From Actinoplanes utahensis (GTDB lineage: Bacteria > Actinomycetota > Actinomycetes > Mycobacteriales > Micromonosporaceae), in the NCBI RefSeq assembly GCF_016862455.1, contig NZ_BOMZ01000026.1:168040-232039 (forward strand): a stretch of 64,000 bases of DNA, written 5' to 3'. The stretch's first letter is position 1; each line of letters begins with the position of its first letter. The notes under the pieces were generated by a model. That model was not told the origin of the DNA. It searched no databases and saw nothing but the letters and a program-made list of their open reading frames with translations. The position numbers were made by a program, and so were the translations under genes. Of the stretch, positions 8,715 through 17,532 are shown piece after piece.

Positions 8715-8761
8715 CAGTCAGCTCCTCACCGGACGGGGATGTCCAGACATCATTCGGCCCC

Positions 8762-10396
8762 TCACCAGACGGGGATGTACAGAAGGAAGGCAAGGACCAC
8801 GGCGATCACACCGAGCAGCACCGGGTTGCGCCACCACACCCGGTCCGCGACCAGGGCGTCGCCCGAGCCGTAGACCAGCCCGCGCAGTTCCTCGTCGGTC
8901 TTGCGCGGAGTGAACGGGGTGATGATCGCGGCCACCACGACCGCCGTCACGAACGCCAGGCCCGCGCCCCAGAAGCTCTGCTCCAGGTCCGAGTTGAACT
9001 TCAGCACCTCGGTCAGGTGCAGGATGTAGAGCGTGAACGCGGCCAGGAAGCCGAGGAACAGCGACCAGAACCCGGCCCACGCCGACATCCGCTTCCAGAA
9101 CATGCCGACGATGAAGGTGGCGAACAGCGGCGCGTTGAACAGCGAGAACAGCGCCTGGATGTAGTTCATGATGTTGTCGAACCCGGCCGCGATGAACGCC
9201 GTGCCGATACCGACGATGATCCCGGCGACCGTGGCGATCCGGCCCACCCGCACGTAGTAGGCGTCGTCGCGGTCCTTGCGGATGTAGGTCTGCCAGATGT
9301 CATAGGTGAAGACGGTGTTGAAGCCGCTCACGTTCGCCGCCATGCCGGCCATGAACGACGCCACCAGACCGGTCACCGCCACCCCGAGCACACCGTTCGG
9401 CAGCAGGTCGCGCATCAGCAGCGGGATCGCGTTGTTGTAGGTCATGTCGCCGTCCGGAGCACCCAGACCCTGCACGGTGACCAGGGCGATCAGGCCCGGG
9501 ATCACGGTGACGGCCGGGATCAGCAGCTTCGGGAAGGCGCCGATGATCGGGGTGCGCCGGGCCGCGCTCATGTCCTTGGCGCTCAGGGCCCGCTGCACCT
9601 CGGCGAAGTTCGTGGTCCAGTACCCGAACGACAGCACGAAGCCGAGGCCGAAGACGATGCCGATCCAGCTCGCGCCGAGCGGGTTGTCGGTGCCGCCGGT
9701 GTCCGCCCAGGTGTGCAGGCCGGCCTCGCCGAGCGGGGTCTGCCGCACCTTCTCGAACAGGCCGTCGATGCCGCCGACCTTCACCAGGCCGATGATGGTG
9801 ATCGGCAGCAGACCGGCCACGATCACGAAGAACTGCAGGACCTCGTTGTAGATCGCCGCCGACAGGCCGCCCAGGACGATGTAGGAGAGCACGATCACCG
9901 CGCCGACCACGATCGAGGTCCAGAGCTGCCAGCCGAGCAGGGCCTGCAGGATGAGGGCCAGGGCGTACAGGTTGACACCGGCGATCAGCACCTGCGCCAC
10001 CGCGAAACTGACCGCGTTGAACAGGTGGGTCGGCCGGTTGAACCGCAGTCGGAGGAACTCGGGGACGCTGCGGACCTTGGAGCCGTAGTAGAACGGCATC
10101 ATCACGATGCCGAGGAACACCATGGCCGGGATCGCGCCGATCCAGTAGTAGTGCAGGGTCATCAGGCCGTACTGGGCCCCGTTCGCGGCCATGCCGACGA
10201 TCTCGAGGGCGCCCAGGTTGGCGGAGATGAAGGCCAGCCCGGTCACCCAGGCCGGCATCGAGCGCCCGGACAGGAAGAAGTCCGCGCTGCTCTTGATCGC
10301 CCGGCGGGCCGCGAATCCGACCCCGAGCACGGTGACGAAATAGATCGCCAGAATCAGATAGTCGACGAAACCCACGTCGAGCCGGAGTCCGGACAC
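8762..10396 (-). CDS. Sodium:solute symporter (SSS/SLC5 family)
   Basis: A 544-residue polytopic membrane protein predicted to couple Na+ entry to solute uptake. The N-terminus VDYLILAIYFVTVLGVGFAARR, the FFLSGRSMPAWVTGLAFISANLGALEIVGMA stretch and the later IGIVFGLGFVLSFGYWTTNFAEVQRALSAKDM region match the sugar/inositol-type (vSGLT-like) branch of SSS, with about 13-14 hydrophobic segments. The GTG start at 10396 is preceded by AGGAGG seven bases away. Substrate cannot be deduced from context; the downstream gene is a two-TM protein. Confidence 0.92.
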   Translation of the reverse strand: MSGLRLDVGFVDYLILAIYFVTVLGVGFAARRAIKSSADFFLSGRSMPAWVTGLAFISANLGALEIVGMAANGAQYGLMTLHYYWIGAIPAMVFLGIVMMPFYYGSKVRSVPEFLRLRFNRPTHLFNAVSFAVAQVLIAGVNLYALALILQALLGWQLWTSIVVGAVIVLSYIVLGGLSAAIYNEVLQFFVIVAGLLPITIIGLVKVGGIDGLFEKVRQTPLGEAGLHTWADTGGTDNPLGASWIGIVFGLGFVLSFGYWTTNFAEVQRALSAKDMSAARRTPIIGAFPKLLIPAVTVIPGLIALVTVQGLGAPDGDMTYNNAIPLLMRDLLPNGVLGVAVTGLVASFMAGMAANVSGFNTVFTYDIWQTYIRKDRDDAYYVRVGRIATVAGIIVGIGTAFIAAGFDNIMNYIQALFSLFNAPLFATFIVGMFWKRMSAWAGFWSLFLGFLAAFTLYILHLTEVLKFNSDLEQSFWGAGLAFVTAVVVAAIITPFTPRKTDEELRGLVYGSGDALVADRVWWRNPVLLGVIAVVLAFLLYIPVW

Positions 10397-10457
10397 GGAC
10401 CACCTCCTGCGAATGTGGCCCGCGTCCTACCCGGATCGAAGATTTTTCACACCCTTT

Positions 10458-11114
10458 TCACAGGGAGGCAATCGCCTCCGGCGTGACCTGGGTTATCGCA
10501 TCGACGACGAGGGCGGCTCCGGCCAGCGCGTCCGGGGCCGGCGGATAGACGCCGTGCGGGACCGCGATCACGGTCAGACCGGCCGCGGCAGCCGACCGCA
10601 GACCGTTGCTGGAGTCCTCGACCGCGGCGCAGACCGCCGGCGTCAGGCCCAGTTTCGCGACCGCGGACAGATAGACGTCCGGCGCCGGCTTGCCGCGCGG
10701 CACCTCCTCGGTGGAGAGGGTGACCTCGAAGACGTCGGTCAGCCCGGCCGTCGCCAGCACCTGGTCGATCAGGATCCGCGCCGACGAGCTGGCCAGGGCC
10801 AGCCGGTACCGCTCGGCGAGCGCGCGGACCGTCGCCACCGAGCCGTCGATCAGCGGCAGCGCCTGCCGGTACCGCTCCGCCATCCGGCCGAGCACGTCCG
10901 CGGCGACCTGCTCGGCGGTCCGCGGCACACCCACCTCGTCGGCCAGGTGCGCCGACCACTCGCCGGTGCTCATGCCCATCATCCGGTCCTGGCTGTCCGG
11001 CAGGAACTCGCGGCCGTGCTCGGCCACATAGCCGCGCCGCACCTCCTCCCAGACCTCCTCGGTGTCGATGATCACGCCGTCCAGATCGAAGACGATCGCC
11101 TCAATGTGCTTCAC
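10458..11114 (-). CDS. HAD-superfamily phosphatase (beta-phosphoglucomutase-like)
   Basis: A 218-residue hydrolase. Motif I is VFDLDGVIIDTEEVW (nucleophile first Asp), motif II is LASSSARIL, motif III lysine lies in PRGKPAPDVYLSA and motif IV is AVEDSSNGLRSA. A four-helix cap lies between motif I and II, as in the beta-phosphoglucomutase/phosphatase subclass acting on sugar phosphates. GTG 11114 is chosen because the HAD fold begins four residues later and AGGGTGA lies upstream; the frame remains open upstream but antisense to the next gene. Substrate unknown. Confidence 0.88.
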   Translation of the reverse strand: MKHIEAIVFDLDGVIIDTEEVWEEVRRGYVAEHGREFLPDSQDRMMGMSTGEWSAHLADEVGVPRTAEQVAADVLGRMAERYRQALPLIDGSVATVRALAERYRLALASSSARILIDQVLATAGLTDVFEVTLSTEEVPRGKPAPDVYLSAVAKLGLTPAVCAAVEDSSNGLRSAAAAGLTVIAVPHGVYPPAPDALAGAALVVDAITQVTPEAIASL

Positions 11115-11275
11115 AGCGATCACCCTACCCCGCACCGATCCGTACGCAGGGTGATCACCGTCCCCGGTTCGGTCCGGGCAGGTGATCAGCATCAGCCGAT
11201 AGGCCGGGGTGCCGGGAGGTTGCTGGCCGGTAGCTTCGGGCGCAGCAACGCCGCCGAACCGGGGAGCCGTTCCTG

Positions 11276-12301
11276 ATGCCAGTTCCGAATCGACCCGGAC
11301 GACGCCCGCAGTCACCGTCCGTGAGTGTGGTTGTCGTCGGCGCCGTCGGGGTGGTCCCACCGGCAGCCGAGGTGATCGTGGTGACCGGGCCGGGTGACGA
11401 GCCCGGCGCCGCCCTGCCACCGGGCGCCCGGGTGGTCCGGCAGACCCGCTCCGGCGCGGGCAACGCCCTCGCCTGCGGGGTGGCTGCGGCGACCGGCGAC
11501 ATCATCGTCACCCTGCCCGCCGCCCACGACCCCGCCGACGTCCCGCGGCTGGTGACGGCTCTGCGCCGCGGCGCCGACATGGCCGAGGCGGTCCCGGTGA
11601 AACGGTACGGCGATCTGATCCTGCTCTGGTTCATGAGCGTGCTGCTCGGCTGCCGCCCGGCCCACCCCGGCCCGGGTTACCGGGCGTTCTGGCGTGACGA
11701 GGCGGCCCGGCTCGGCCTGCCCCGCGTCGCCGGCACCGAACCCGCCCCCGGCGACGGGGCGGACGGCGACACCCTGATCACCGTCCGGGCCCGGACGGCG
11801 GGCCTGACCGTCGCCGAGGTCCCGGTCGTCTCGCCCCGCCGCGGCGGCGTCCCGCTGCTCACCGGCCTGGGTGCGGTGATCAGCGAGTACCGCCGGCGGC
11901 GCCGGGACGGCCGGCCCGTACCCGCGCCGGAGAGCATCGTGGTGATGACCGGCGGCCCCCTGCCGGACCGGCATCCCGCCGCCGATCACGGCCCGCGCCG
12001 CTGGCCGCCGGTGAACGAACCGGCCGCCGCCCGGCTCGACCTGCCGAACAGCTCCGGCCTCGGGTACCCGGACCGGCGGCAGCGTGAGCGCCGCGGCCCG
12101 GACCGCCGCACCGACACCGGGCCCGACCGCCGGGGCTCCGGGCTGCAGAGCGGCGATCACCTGAACCGGCGGCGCTGGCGGGACAACCGCGGCATGCCGG
12201 ACAACGGGCGGCCCCGCACCCAGGGGCGCCCCGACCTCCGGGTGATCAACGGCGAGGGCGGCGGCTCCGGCGGCTCCCGGGGCCACCTCCGCCCCCTGTG
12301 A
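11276..12301 (+). CDS. Glycosyltransferase family 2-like protein without the acidic metal motif, with long charged tail
   Basis: A 341-residue protein. Residues about 15-215 resemble dolichyl-phosphate-glucose/UDP-sugar type GT2 enzymes: EVIVVTGPGD, SGAGNALACGVAAATGDIIVTL and PADVPRLVTALRRGADMAEAVP, and a hydrophobic LILLWFMSVLLGC. At the place where GT2 proteins carry a DADG-type metal and nucleotide motif this one reads LPAAHD. The last ~125 residues are Arg/Pro/Asp-rich and look disordered (YPDRRQRERRGPDRRTD). It may be a non-catalytic GT2 relative. The convergent fgd gene follows after a palindromic terminator. Confidence 0.6.
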   Translation: MPVPNRPGRRPQSPSVSVVVVGAVGVVPPAAEVIVVTGPGDEPGAALPPGARVVRQTRSGAGNALACGVAAATGDIIVTLPAAHDPADVPRLVTALRRGADMAEAVPVKRYGDLILLWFMSVLLGCRPAHPGPGYRAFWRDEAARLGLPRVAGTEPAPGDGADGDTLITVRARTAGLTVAEVPVVSPRRGGVPLLTGLGAVISEYRRRRRDGRPVPAPESIVVMTGGPLPDRHPAADHGPRRWPPVNEPAAARLDLPNSSGLGYPDRRQRERRGPDRRTDTGPDRRGSGLQSGDHLNRRRWRDNRGMPDNGRPRTQGRPDLRVINGEGGGSGGSRGHLRPL

Positions 12302-12310
12302 CCCCCCTTG

Positions 12311-12353
12311 GGCTGGTCGTCAGTGCTGTCTCACCGGTCGTGAGACAGCACTG
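12311..12353. repeat. Dispersed palindrome family copy 1 / bidirectional terminator
   Basis: CAGTGCTGTCTCA (12321-12333) and TGAGACAGCACTG (12341-12353) form a perfect 13-bp stem with a 7-nt loop, preceded by GGCTGGTCGT (12311-12320). It lies between two convergent genes. The same core, GCTGTCTC...GAGACAGC, with the outer GGCTGGTCGT, recurs at 28481-28750 and 60663-60715, and the trailing GAGAGCCGGCCGGGGT is also shared with the array at 28.5 kb. Confidence 0.8.
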
Positions 12354-12370
12354 AGAGCCGGCCGGGGTTC

Positions 12371-13369
12371 TCAGGAACGGGAACGCAGCTGGGGCAGGAT
12401 CTGCTCGGAGTAGAGCCGCAGGAAGCGCTCCTGGTCCGGGCCGGGCGCGTGGAAGACCAGGTGCTTGAAGCCCATGTCCAGGTATTCCGCGACCTTGGCG
12501 GCGTGCTCGGCCGGGTCGGACGAGACGATCCACCGGGTCGCGGTCCGCTCGACCGAGAGGGCGTCGGCGAGCCGCTGCATCTCGATCGGGTCCTCGACGC
12601 CGGTCTTCTCCTCCGGCGACAGCGCGAGCGCGCCCCAGTAGTGGGTGTCGTTGCGGGCGCGCTCGATGTCGTCGTCGAACGACACCTTGACCTCGATCAG
12701 CAGATCCAGGTCGTCGATCTTGCGACCGGCCTTCTCGGCGCCCTCGGTCACGGCCGGCAGGAGGGTGTCGGTGTAGAGCTCGTGGCCCTTGCCGCTGGTG
12801 GTGATGAACCCGTCGGCGATCCGGCCGGCCAGCCGGGTCGCGGCCGGGCCGGAGGCGCCGATGTAGATCGGGACCGGCTGCTCGGGCTTGTCGTAGATGG
12901 TGGCGTTCTCAGTGGAGTAGAACTGCCCCTCGTGGGTGACCCGGTCCTCGGCCCAGAGCTGCTTGATCAGCAGCACCGCCTCCTTGAGCCGGGCGAACCG
13001 CTCCTTGCCGTCCGGCCACCGGGTGCCGAGCAGCACCTCGTTCAGCGACTCGCCGGAGCCGACGCCGAGGATGGCGCGACCCGGCGCGAGGCAGCCGAGG
13101 GTCGCGAACGCCTGCGCGACGACGGCGGGGTGGTAGCGGAAGGTCGGCGTCAGCACGCTGGTGCCGATCAGCACCTTCTCGGTACGCGCGGCGAGCGCCC
13201 CCAGCCACGGCAACGCGGCCGGAGCGTGACCGCCGTCATGCCGCCACGGTTGCAGGTGATCGCTGACGAAGACCGAGTCGAAGCCCAGCTCCTCCGCCAG
13301 AATGCCGTATTTGAGCAGCTCAGCCGGCGCGAACTGCTCGGCCGACGCCTTGTACCCGAACCGAATCAT
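12371..13369 (-). CDS. fgd: F420-dependent glucose-6-phosphate dehydrogenase
   Basis: A 332-residue luciferase-like TIM barrel that oxidises glucose 6-phosphate to 6-phosphogluconolactone while reducing coenzyme F420. The N-terminus FGYKASAEQFAP, the active-site stretch VSDHLQPWRHDGGHAP (Asp/His/Trp), GTSVLTPTFRYHPAVVAQAFAT, the proton-donor region GSGESLNEV, phosphate-binding TTSGKGHELYT, KTGVEDPIEM and RWIVSSDP correspond to Mycobacterium FGD1 almost motif for motif. It supplies reduced F420 to other oxidoreductases, such as the luciferase-like enzyme at 17.5 kb. It is ten bases from the stop of the sigma-fusion gene upstream in the genome, but is transcribed in the same direction and downstream of nothing else. 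Confidence 0.93.
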   Translation of the reverse strand: MIRFGYKASAEQFAPAELLKYGILAEELGFDSVFVSDHLQPWRHDGGHAPAALPWLGALAARTEKVLIGTSVLTPTFRYHPAVVAQAFATLGCLAPGRAILGVGSGESLNEVLLGTRWPDGKERFARLKEAVLLIKQLWAEDRVTHEGQFYSTENATIYDKPEQPVPIYIGASGPAATRLAGRIADGFITTSGKGHELYTDTLLPAVTEGAEKAGRKIDDLDLLIEVKVSFDDDIERARNDTHYWGALALSPEEKTGVEDPIEMQRLADALSVERTATRWIVSSDPAEHAAKVAEYLDMGFKHLVFHAPGPDQERFLRLYSEQILPQLRSRS

Positions 13370-13378
13370 GACCGAAGC

Positions 13379-15217
13379 CTAGCCCGCGTCCCGGTACGCC
13401 TTACCCGCCTCGGTGGGGCTGTCTCCGTCACGGTAGAGCCCGAAATCCACGCTGTCGCCGACCGCCGGCAGCCCGAACCAGGCGTACCGCTCGACGTGGG
13501 CCCGCTTCTCCAGGCCGGCGGTGGCGCCCTTGATGAACCGGACCTTCTCGGCGTCGCTCGGGTACTTCGGCGAACCCCCGAAGTCGATCAGGCCGAACTC
13601 GGTGATCCAGATCGGTTTGCCGTACCGCTCATGGACGGCGTCGACGTAGCCGAGGAACTGGTTCACGGCGGCGGCGCTGAAATCGGAGCCGTACCAGTGC
13701 AGGGCGATCGCGTCGACCCGTGCCCCGCGAGCCGCGGCCCCGGCCATGAACCGGTCCAGCCAGCCGCCCGGGGTGTCCCCGCCGAAGGCGACGGCCGGGC
13801 TGACCAGCCGCATCCCGGTGGCCTCCAGTCTCGGCCAGGCGGCCAGGGCGGCCTCGACGGTCATGTTCGACTGCTCGGCGAGGTCCGGCTCGTTGAACCC
13901 GAGCAGCACGTCGCCCTCGGTCCTGACCTGCTTCAGGGTGGCGTCGTCGACGTCGGCGGCGCCCCAGATCATCGGCACGAACTCGACACCCGCCGGTCCC
14001 GGCACCTCGTCGTCGTTCGGCGCCCAGCCGTAGTACCAGGCCGCGCCGACGTCCTTCAGCGCCGCCTTCGCGCCGGCGAACCTCCAGACCGCGGCGCCCT
14101 TCTTCGCCGAGCGGGTGGCGGCGGGCGGGGTGGCGGCGCGGCTCGCCGGCGGCGAGACCGTCGCCCGGCGCGAGGGCGGGACGGACGGCGGCACGGAGGG
14201 TGGCACGGACCGGGCGGGCGCCCGCGAGGGGATCACCGCGGTCGGCGAGGGTTGCGGCGCGACGACGGCCGCGGCGCCGGCCGGCGGCTCCGCCGTCTCG
14301 CGGTACGACATGACGACCGCTCCCGCGCCGGCGACCGCGGCCGTGGCGATCGCGGCGGCCAGCACCTTCCAGCCGGCTGTCGCCCCGGCCCCGGCGCCGC
14401 TGGGAACGGCCGGCGCGGTGGTGGCGGCGCCGGTGGCCGTACCCGGAAGGGTCGGGAACTTCCAGAAGGCCGCGCCCGGTGGCAGCGGGACCAGCGCCAT
14501 CCCGGCCAGCAGCCGTTCCGCCTCGACCATGTCCTGCCAGACCGGGGCGCAGTCGCGGCAGTCGCGGGTGTGCCGGGCGATGCGCTTGCGCCAGAGCGCA
14601 CCGGGCTGCCCGTCCCAGCCGGTGAGCAGCGCGGCCAACTGGGGGCACCGCGGCGCCCGCAGCGCCCGGACCACCGCGCGGGCCGTCTCCAGCTGGGCCT
14701 TCATCCGCTGGACGCGGACCGCGGCGTGCTGGCGGCCGAGGCCTGTCGCGTCGACGATCTCGTCTCGGGTGAGCTCGCCGGACGCCTCCAGCCACCAGAG
14801 CGCGAGCAGCTCCCGGTTCTCCTCGTCCAGCCAGCGGGTCGCCTCGGCGGTCTCCCGGCGCTGACCGCTGAGCTCCAGGCGGGTGATGGCCAGATCGGTG
14901 AAGTCGGCGCCGGGGTCGCGCAGATCGAAGTCCAGCGGCGCCGCCGGGGGCCGCCCGCGGAACCGCTCCCGCACCTGCCGCACCGTGATCGCCACCAGCC
15001 AGGACCGGAAGGCCGCCGGATCGCGCAGCTCACCGAGGTTGCGCAGGACTCGGAGCATGACCTCCTGGACCACGTCGTCGACGTCGGCGTGCCCTTCCAG
15101 AGCCCGGCCGACGATCGTGTAGACCAGCGGCAGGTAACCGGCCACCAGCCGGTCGATCGCCACCGGATCGCCGGCGCGGGCCGCCGCCACGGTCGCGGTG
15201 CCGGGTTGTTCCACCAT
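13379..15217 (-). CDS. ECF sigma factor fused to anti-sigma zinc motif, TM helix and GH128-like glycosidase domain
   Basis: A 612-residue chimera. Residues 1-175 are an ECF sigma factor: region 2 (LPLVYTIVGRALEGHADVDDVVQEVMLRVL), then a region 4 helix-turn-helix (ELTRDEIVDATGLGRQHAAVRVQRM). Residues 195-240 hold an HxxxCxxC motif (His216, Cys220, Cys223) as in zinc anti-sigma domains. A single TM (about 282-303) and a Ser/Pro/Ala linker (306-375) lead to an extracytoplasmic Asl1/GH128-type domain (376-612) with NEP (Glu443) and ITEFG (Glu540) catalytic glutamates, a beta-1,3-glucanase-like fold. It reads as sensor, anti-sigma and sigma in one chain, probably released by proteolysis. ATG 15217 has GGAGG upstream. 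fgd lies downstream on the same strand. Confidence 0.88.
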   Translation of the reverse strand: MVEQPGTATVAAARAGDPVAIDRLVAGYLPLVYTIVGRALEGHADVDDVVQEVMLRVLRNLGELRDPAAFRSWLVAITVRQVRERFRGRPPAAPLDFDLRDPGADFTDLAITRLELSGQRRETAEATRWLDEENRELLALWWLEASGELTRDEIVDATGLGRQHAAVRVQRMKAQLETARAVVRALRAPRCPQLAALLTGWDGQPGALWRKRIARHTRDCRDCAPVWQDMVEAERLLAGMALVPLPPGAAFWKFPTLPGTATGAATTAPAVPSGAGAGATAGWKVLAAAIATAAVAGAGAVVMSYRETAEPPAGAAAVVAPQPSPTAVIPSRAPARSVPPSVPPSVPPSRRATVSPPASRAATPPAATRSAKKGAAVWRFAGAKAALKDVGAAWYYGWAPNDDEVPGPAGVEFVPMIWGAADVDDATLKQVRTEGDVLLGFNEPDLAEQSNMTVEAALAAWPRLEATGMRLVSPAVAFGGDTPGGWLDRFMAGAAARGARVDAIALHWYGSDFSAAAVNQFLGYVDAVHERYGKPIWITEFGLIDFGGSPKYPSDAEKVRFIKGATAGLEKRAHVERYAWFGLPAVGDSVDFGLYRDGDSPTEAGKAYRDAG

Positions 15218-15351
15218 GTCGCCGAGCCTCCTTCGCCTCGCGGATGTCCGCGCTGGAAGGGAGACGGACCGCGGGGACATGGATAACACGAAACGGGGAC
15301 ACGATCACCCGGTCGCGGTTAGCCGAACGATGGATCGGGCACAGGATCGGC

Positions 15352-15744
15352 ATGCGCATGTCGGTCCGGCTGAATCTGCCCCTCGAGGTGGACAGCGTGC
15401 CCGCCGTGCGACGGCTGTTGCGATGTGCCCTGACGATCCTGCGAGTGGACCGTCAGGCCGGCACTGATCTGGAGATCGCCCTCACCGAGGCGTGCGCCAA
15501 CGTGGTGAAGCACGCCGCCGGTGCGGAGAAGTTCGAGGTTCGCCTCGACGTCGCCGAGGACCGCTGTTCCATCGACGTGGTGGACGACGGGGCCGGTTTC
15601 GACCCCGACGGCGGGACGTCCCCCGAGGCCACCAGCGAACGGGGACGCGGACTCTTCCTGATCAGGGCGCTGGGCGAGAACGTGCGCATGCATTCCAGCC
15701 CTCGTACCGGGAGCCTGATCCATTTCGAGAAGTCGTTCGCCTGA
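15352..15744 (+). CDS. RsbW-like serine/threonine anti-sigma kinase (HATPase_c_2)
   Basis: A 130-residue GHKL ATPase. N-box EACANVVKHA, G1 DDGAGFDPDGG and G2 ERGRGLFLIRALGE are all intact. Proteins of this size bind a sigma factor or phosphorylate an anti-anti-sigma (STAS) protein. Start ATG 15352 is uncertain: another ATG lies six bases downstream and the frame is open upstream to 15244. It is divergent from the sigma-fusion gene and 102 bases before a SpoIIE-type phosphatase, which would act oppositely in a partner-switching pair. No STAS protein is visible nearby. Confidence 0.85.
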   Translation: MRMSVRLNLPLEVDSVPAVRRLLRCALTILRVDRQAGTDLEIALTEACANVVKHAAGAEKFEVRLDVAEDRCSIDVVDDGAGFDPDGGTSPEATSERGRGLFLIRALGENVRMHSSPRTGSLIHFEKSFA

Positions 15745-15846
15745 GGGTGTTCGCGCCGGTGTGGCCCCAGGGGGTCCGCACCGGCGCGAATTGCTTGCCG
15801 TATAACAAATGTCTGCGGAGGTCGTCGTTCGCGAGAGGAGTCCGTC

Positions 15847-16989
15847 ATGTCCGATCAACCGGCGCCCCTCGGCTCCCTGCTGCGAGCCACACCACCCGAC
15901 CGGCTGCCCGAAGCCGCCGCGGACCATCTGCGCCGCCACTACGCCGCCGAGTTGGTCGAGGTCCTCGTGCCCGATCTGACCGGCACCCGGCTGCGCCCGT
16001 TGCTCGGCCACGGACCGGACATCCCCGAATCGCCGGTGATGCGGTGCTTCGCCAGCCAGCGGCCCGACACCGCCCGCCACCCGGCCGGCCCGGTCCGGCT
16101 CAACCTGCCGCTGACCTGCTGGGGTGAACGGCTCGGCGTCCTCCACCTGGCCCTGCCCGCCGCACCCGATGGCGACCAGGCCGAACGGCTCGCCGCCGAC
16201 GTCGACGACCTGGCCACCGCGCTGCGGGCGGCCACCGGCACCACCGACCGGTACCGGCGGGCCCAGCGGCGGGCCCGGCTCACCATGGCCGCCGAGCTGC
16301 AATGGGAACTGCTGCCCGGCCGCTCGCTCGGCGACGACCGGTTCCTGATCGCCGGGCAGCTCGAGCCGGCGTACGCCGTGCACGGCGACCACTTCGACTG
16401 GGCCCTCGACGGCGACCGGCTGACCATCACCGTGCTCAACGGCCACGGCGACGGCCTCGAAGCCGCGATCCTGACCTCGCTGGCCGTCAACGCCATGCGC
16501 AACGCCCGCCGCTGCGGCGCCGACATCGTGGAACAGGCCGAGCTCGCCTCCGACGCCGTCCACTCCCGGTACGGCGGAGCCGCCCACGCCGCCACCCTGC
16601 TCCTGGAGGTCGACCTGGTCGGCGGCGGGGTGGCCGCGGTCGACGCCGGCTCCCCGCACTGCCTGCTGGCCCGCGGCGGCGACACCGAGCGCGTGCCCCT
16701 GGAACAGCAGCTGCCGCTCGGCATGTTCGGCGAGGCGCACTACGAGATCCAGCGTTTCCAGCTCGAGCCCGGCGACCGGATGCTGGTGGTCAGCGACGGC
16801 GTGCACACCGCCACCCCGCCCGGCCGCCCGGCCTACGGCGAGTCCGCCCTGTTCACGGCTCTGCGCCGGACGCGGCTGCAGCCCGCCACCGAGGCGGTGG
16901 GTACCGTGATGCGGGGCCTTCGCGAATATCACGCCGGCGCCGAGCCGGAGGACGACGCGGTCATGGTCTGCCTGGATTGGCGGCGGTGA
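15847..16989 (+). CDS. SpoIIE-type PP2C phosphatase with N-terminal GAF-like domain
   Basis: A 380-residue protein. The first ~130 residues resemble a GAF sensor (LVPDLTGTRLRPLLG...RLGVLHLAL), followed by a short helix (RRAQRRARLTMAAELQWELLPG) and a PPM/SpoIIE domain from about 145. Metal-binding aspartates are in AVHGDHFDWAL and AEPEDDAVMVCLD; GHGDGLEAA replaces the usual GHG.xAA. Such enzymes dephosphorylate STAS anti-sigma antagonists. GAGAGGAG precedes ATG 15847. With the adjacent RsbW-like kinase it forms a likely phosphorylation switch. Confidence 0.88.
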   Translation: MSDQPAPLGSLLRATPPDRLPEAAADHLRRHYAAELVEVLVPDLTGTRLRPLLGHGPDIPESPVMRCFASQRPDTARHPAGPVRLNLPLTCWGERLGVLHLALPAAPDGDQAERLAADVDDLATALRAATGTTDRYRRAQRRARLTMAAELQWELLPGRSLGDDRFLIAGQLEPAYAVHGDHFDWALDGDRLTITVLNGHGDGLEAAILTSLAVNAMRNARRCGADIVEQAELASDAVHSRYGGAAHAATLLLEVDLVGGGVAAVDAGSPHCLLARGGDTERVPLEQQLPLGMFGEAHYEIQRFQLEPGDRMLVVSDGVHTATPPGRPAYGESALFTALRRTRLQPATEAVGTVMRGLREYHAGAEPEDDAVMVCLDWRR

Positions 16990-17063
16990 GTTTGAAACGC
17001 CACGGTTCGGGTAAGCGTTCAGGTTCACGGGTCCGCCTCTGGCGATGACGACGGGGAAACGGG

Positions 17064-17519
17064 ATGGATCGCGCCACCGAAGTCGCCGCGGCTGTCGAGT
17101 CGTCGGTCGAGTCGCTGGTGGCCGTCCTCGAACGGGCCCGCGTCGCTCAGCAGCCGGCCATCCCGCCCGCGCAGCTGCGGGTGCTGACGATCGTCGCCGC
17201 CAACCGGCACACCAACATGAGCCGCCTGGCCGAGGCGCTCGACGTGGTCCCGTCGTCGGCGAGCCGCCTCTGTGACCGCCTGGAGGCCACCGGCCTGCTG
17301 CGCCGGGTCGCCGACCCGCGGGACCGCCGCGAGGTGCGGCTGCTGCTCACCCCGGCCTCCCGGCGGCTGCTGACCGACCTGCGGGAGCGGCGGCAGGCCG
17401 CGCTCTCCGAGGTCCTGGAGCGGATGCCGGCCGCCGCTCGGCAGGACCTGCTGCGCGCCCTGCAGGCGTTCGAGGCCGCCACCGGCGCGACCGAGGAGAC
17501 CGGCCGCCAGACCGCGTGA
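17064..17519 (+). CDS. MarR-family transcriptional regulator
   Basis: A 151-residue winged-helix protein. The helix-turn-helix spans NMSRLAEALDVVPSSASRLCDRLEATGLLRR, followed by the wing ADPRDRREVRLLLT and C-terminal dimerisation helices. GGGGAAACGGG precedes ATG 17064. It lies 13 bases upstream of a luciferase-like oxidoreductase gene in the same direction and probably regulates it. The ligand is unknown. Confidence 0.88.
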   Translation: MDRATEVAAAVESSVESLVAVLERARVAQQPAIPPAQLRVLTIVAANRHTNMSRLAEALDVVPSSASRLCDRLEATGLLRRVADPRDRREVRLLLTPASRRLLTDLRERRQAALSEVLERMPAAARQDLLRALQAFEAATGATEETGRQTA

Positions 17520-17532
17520 GTAGGCTCGGCTC

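Noticed and set aside
12449..15286. A 945-codon open frame antisense to fgd and the sigma fusion
   Set aside because: It spans two well-supported genes on the other strand, with low-complexity Arg/Gly/Asp content and no ribosome site.
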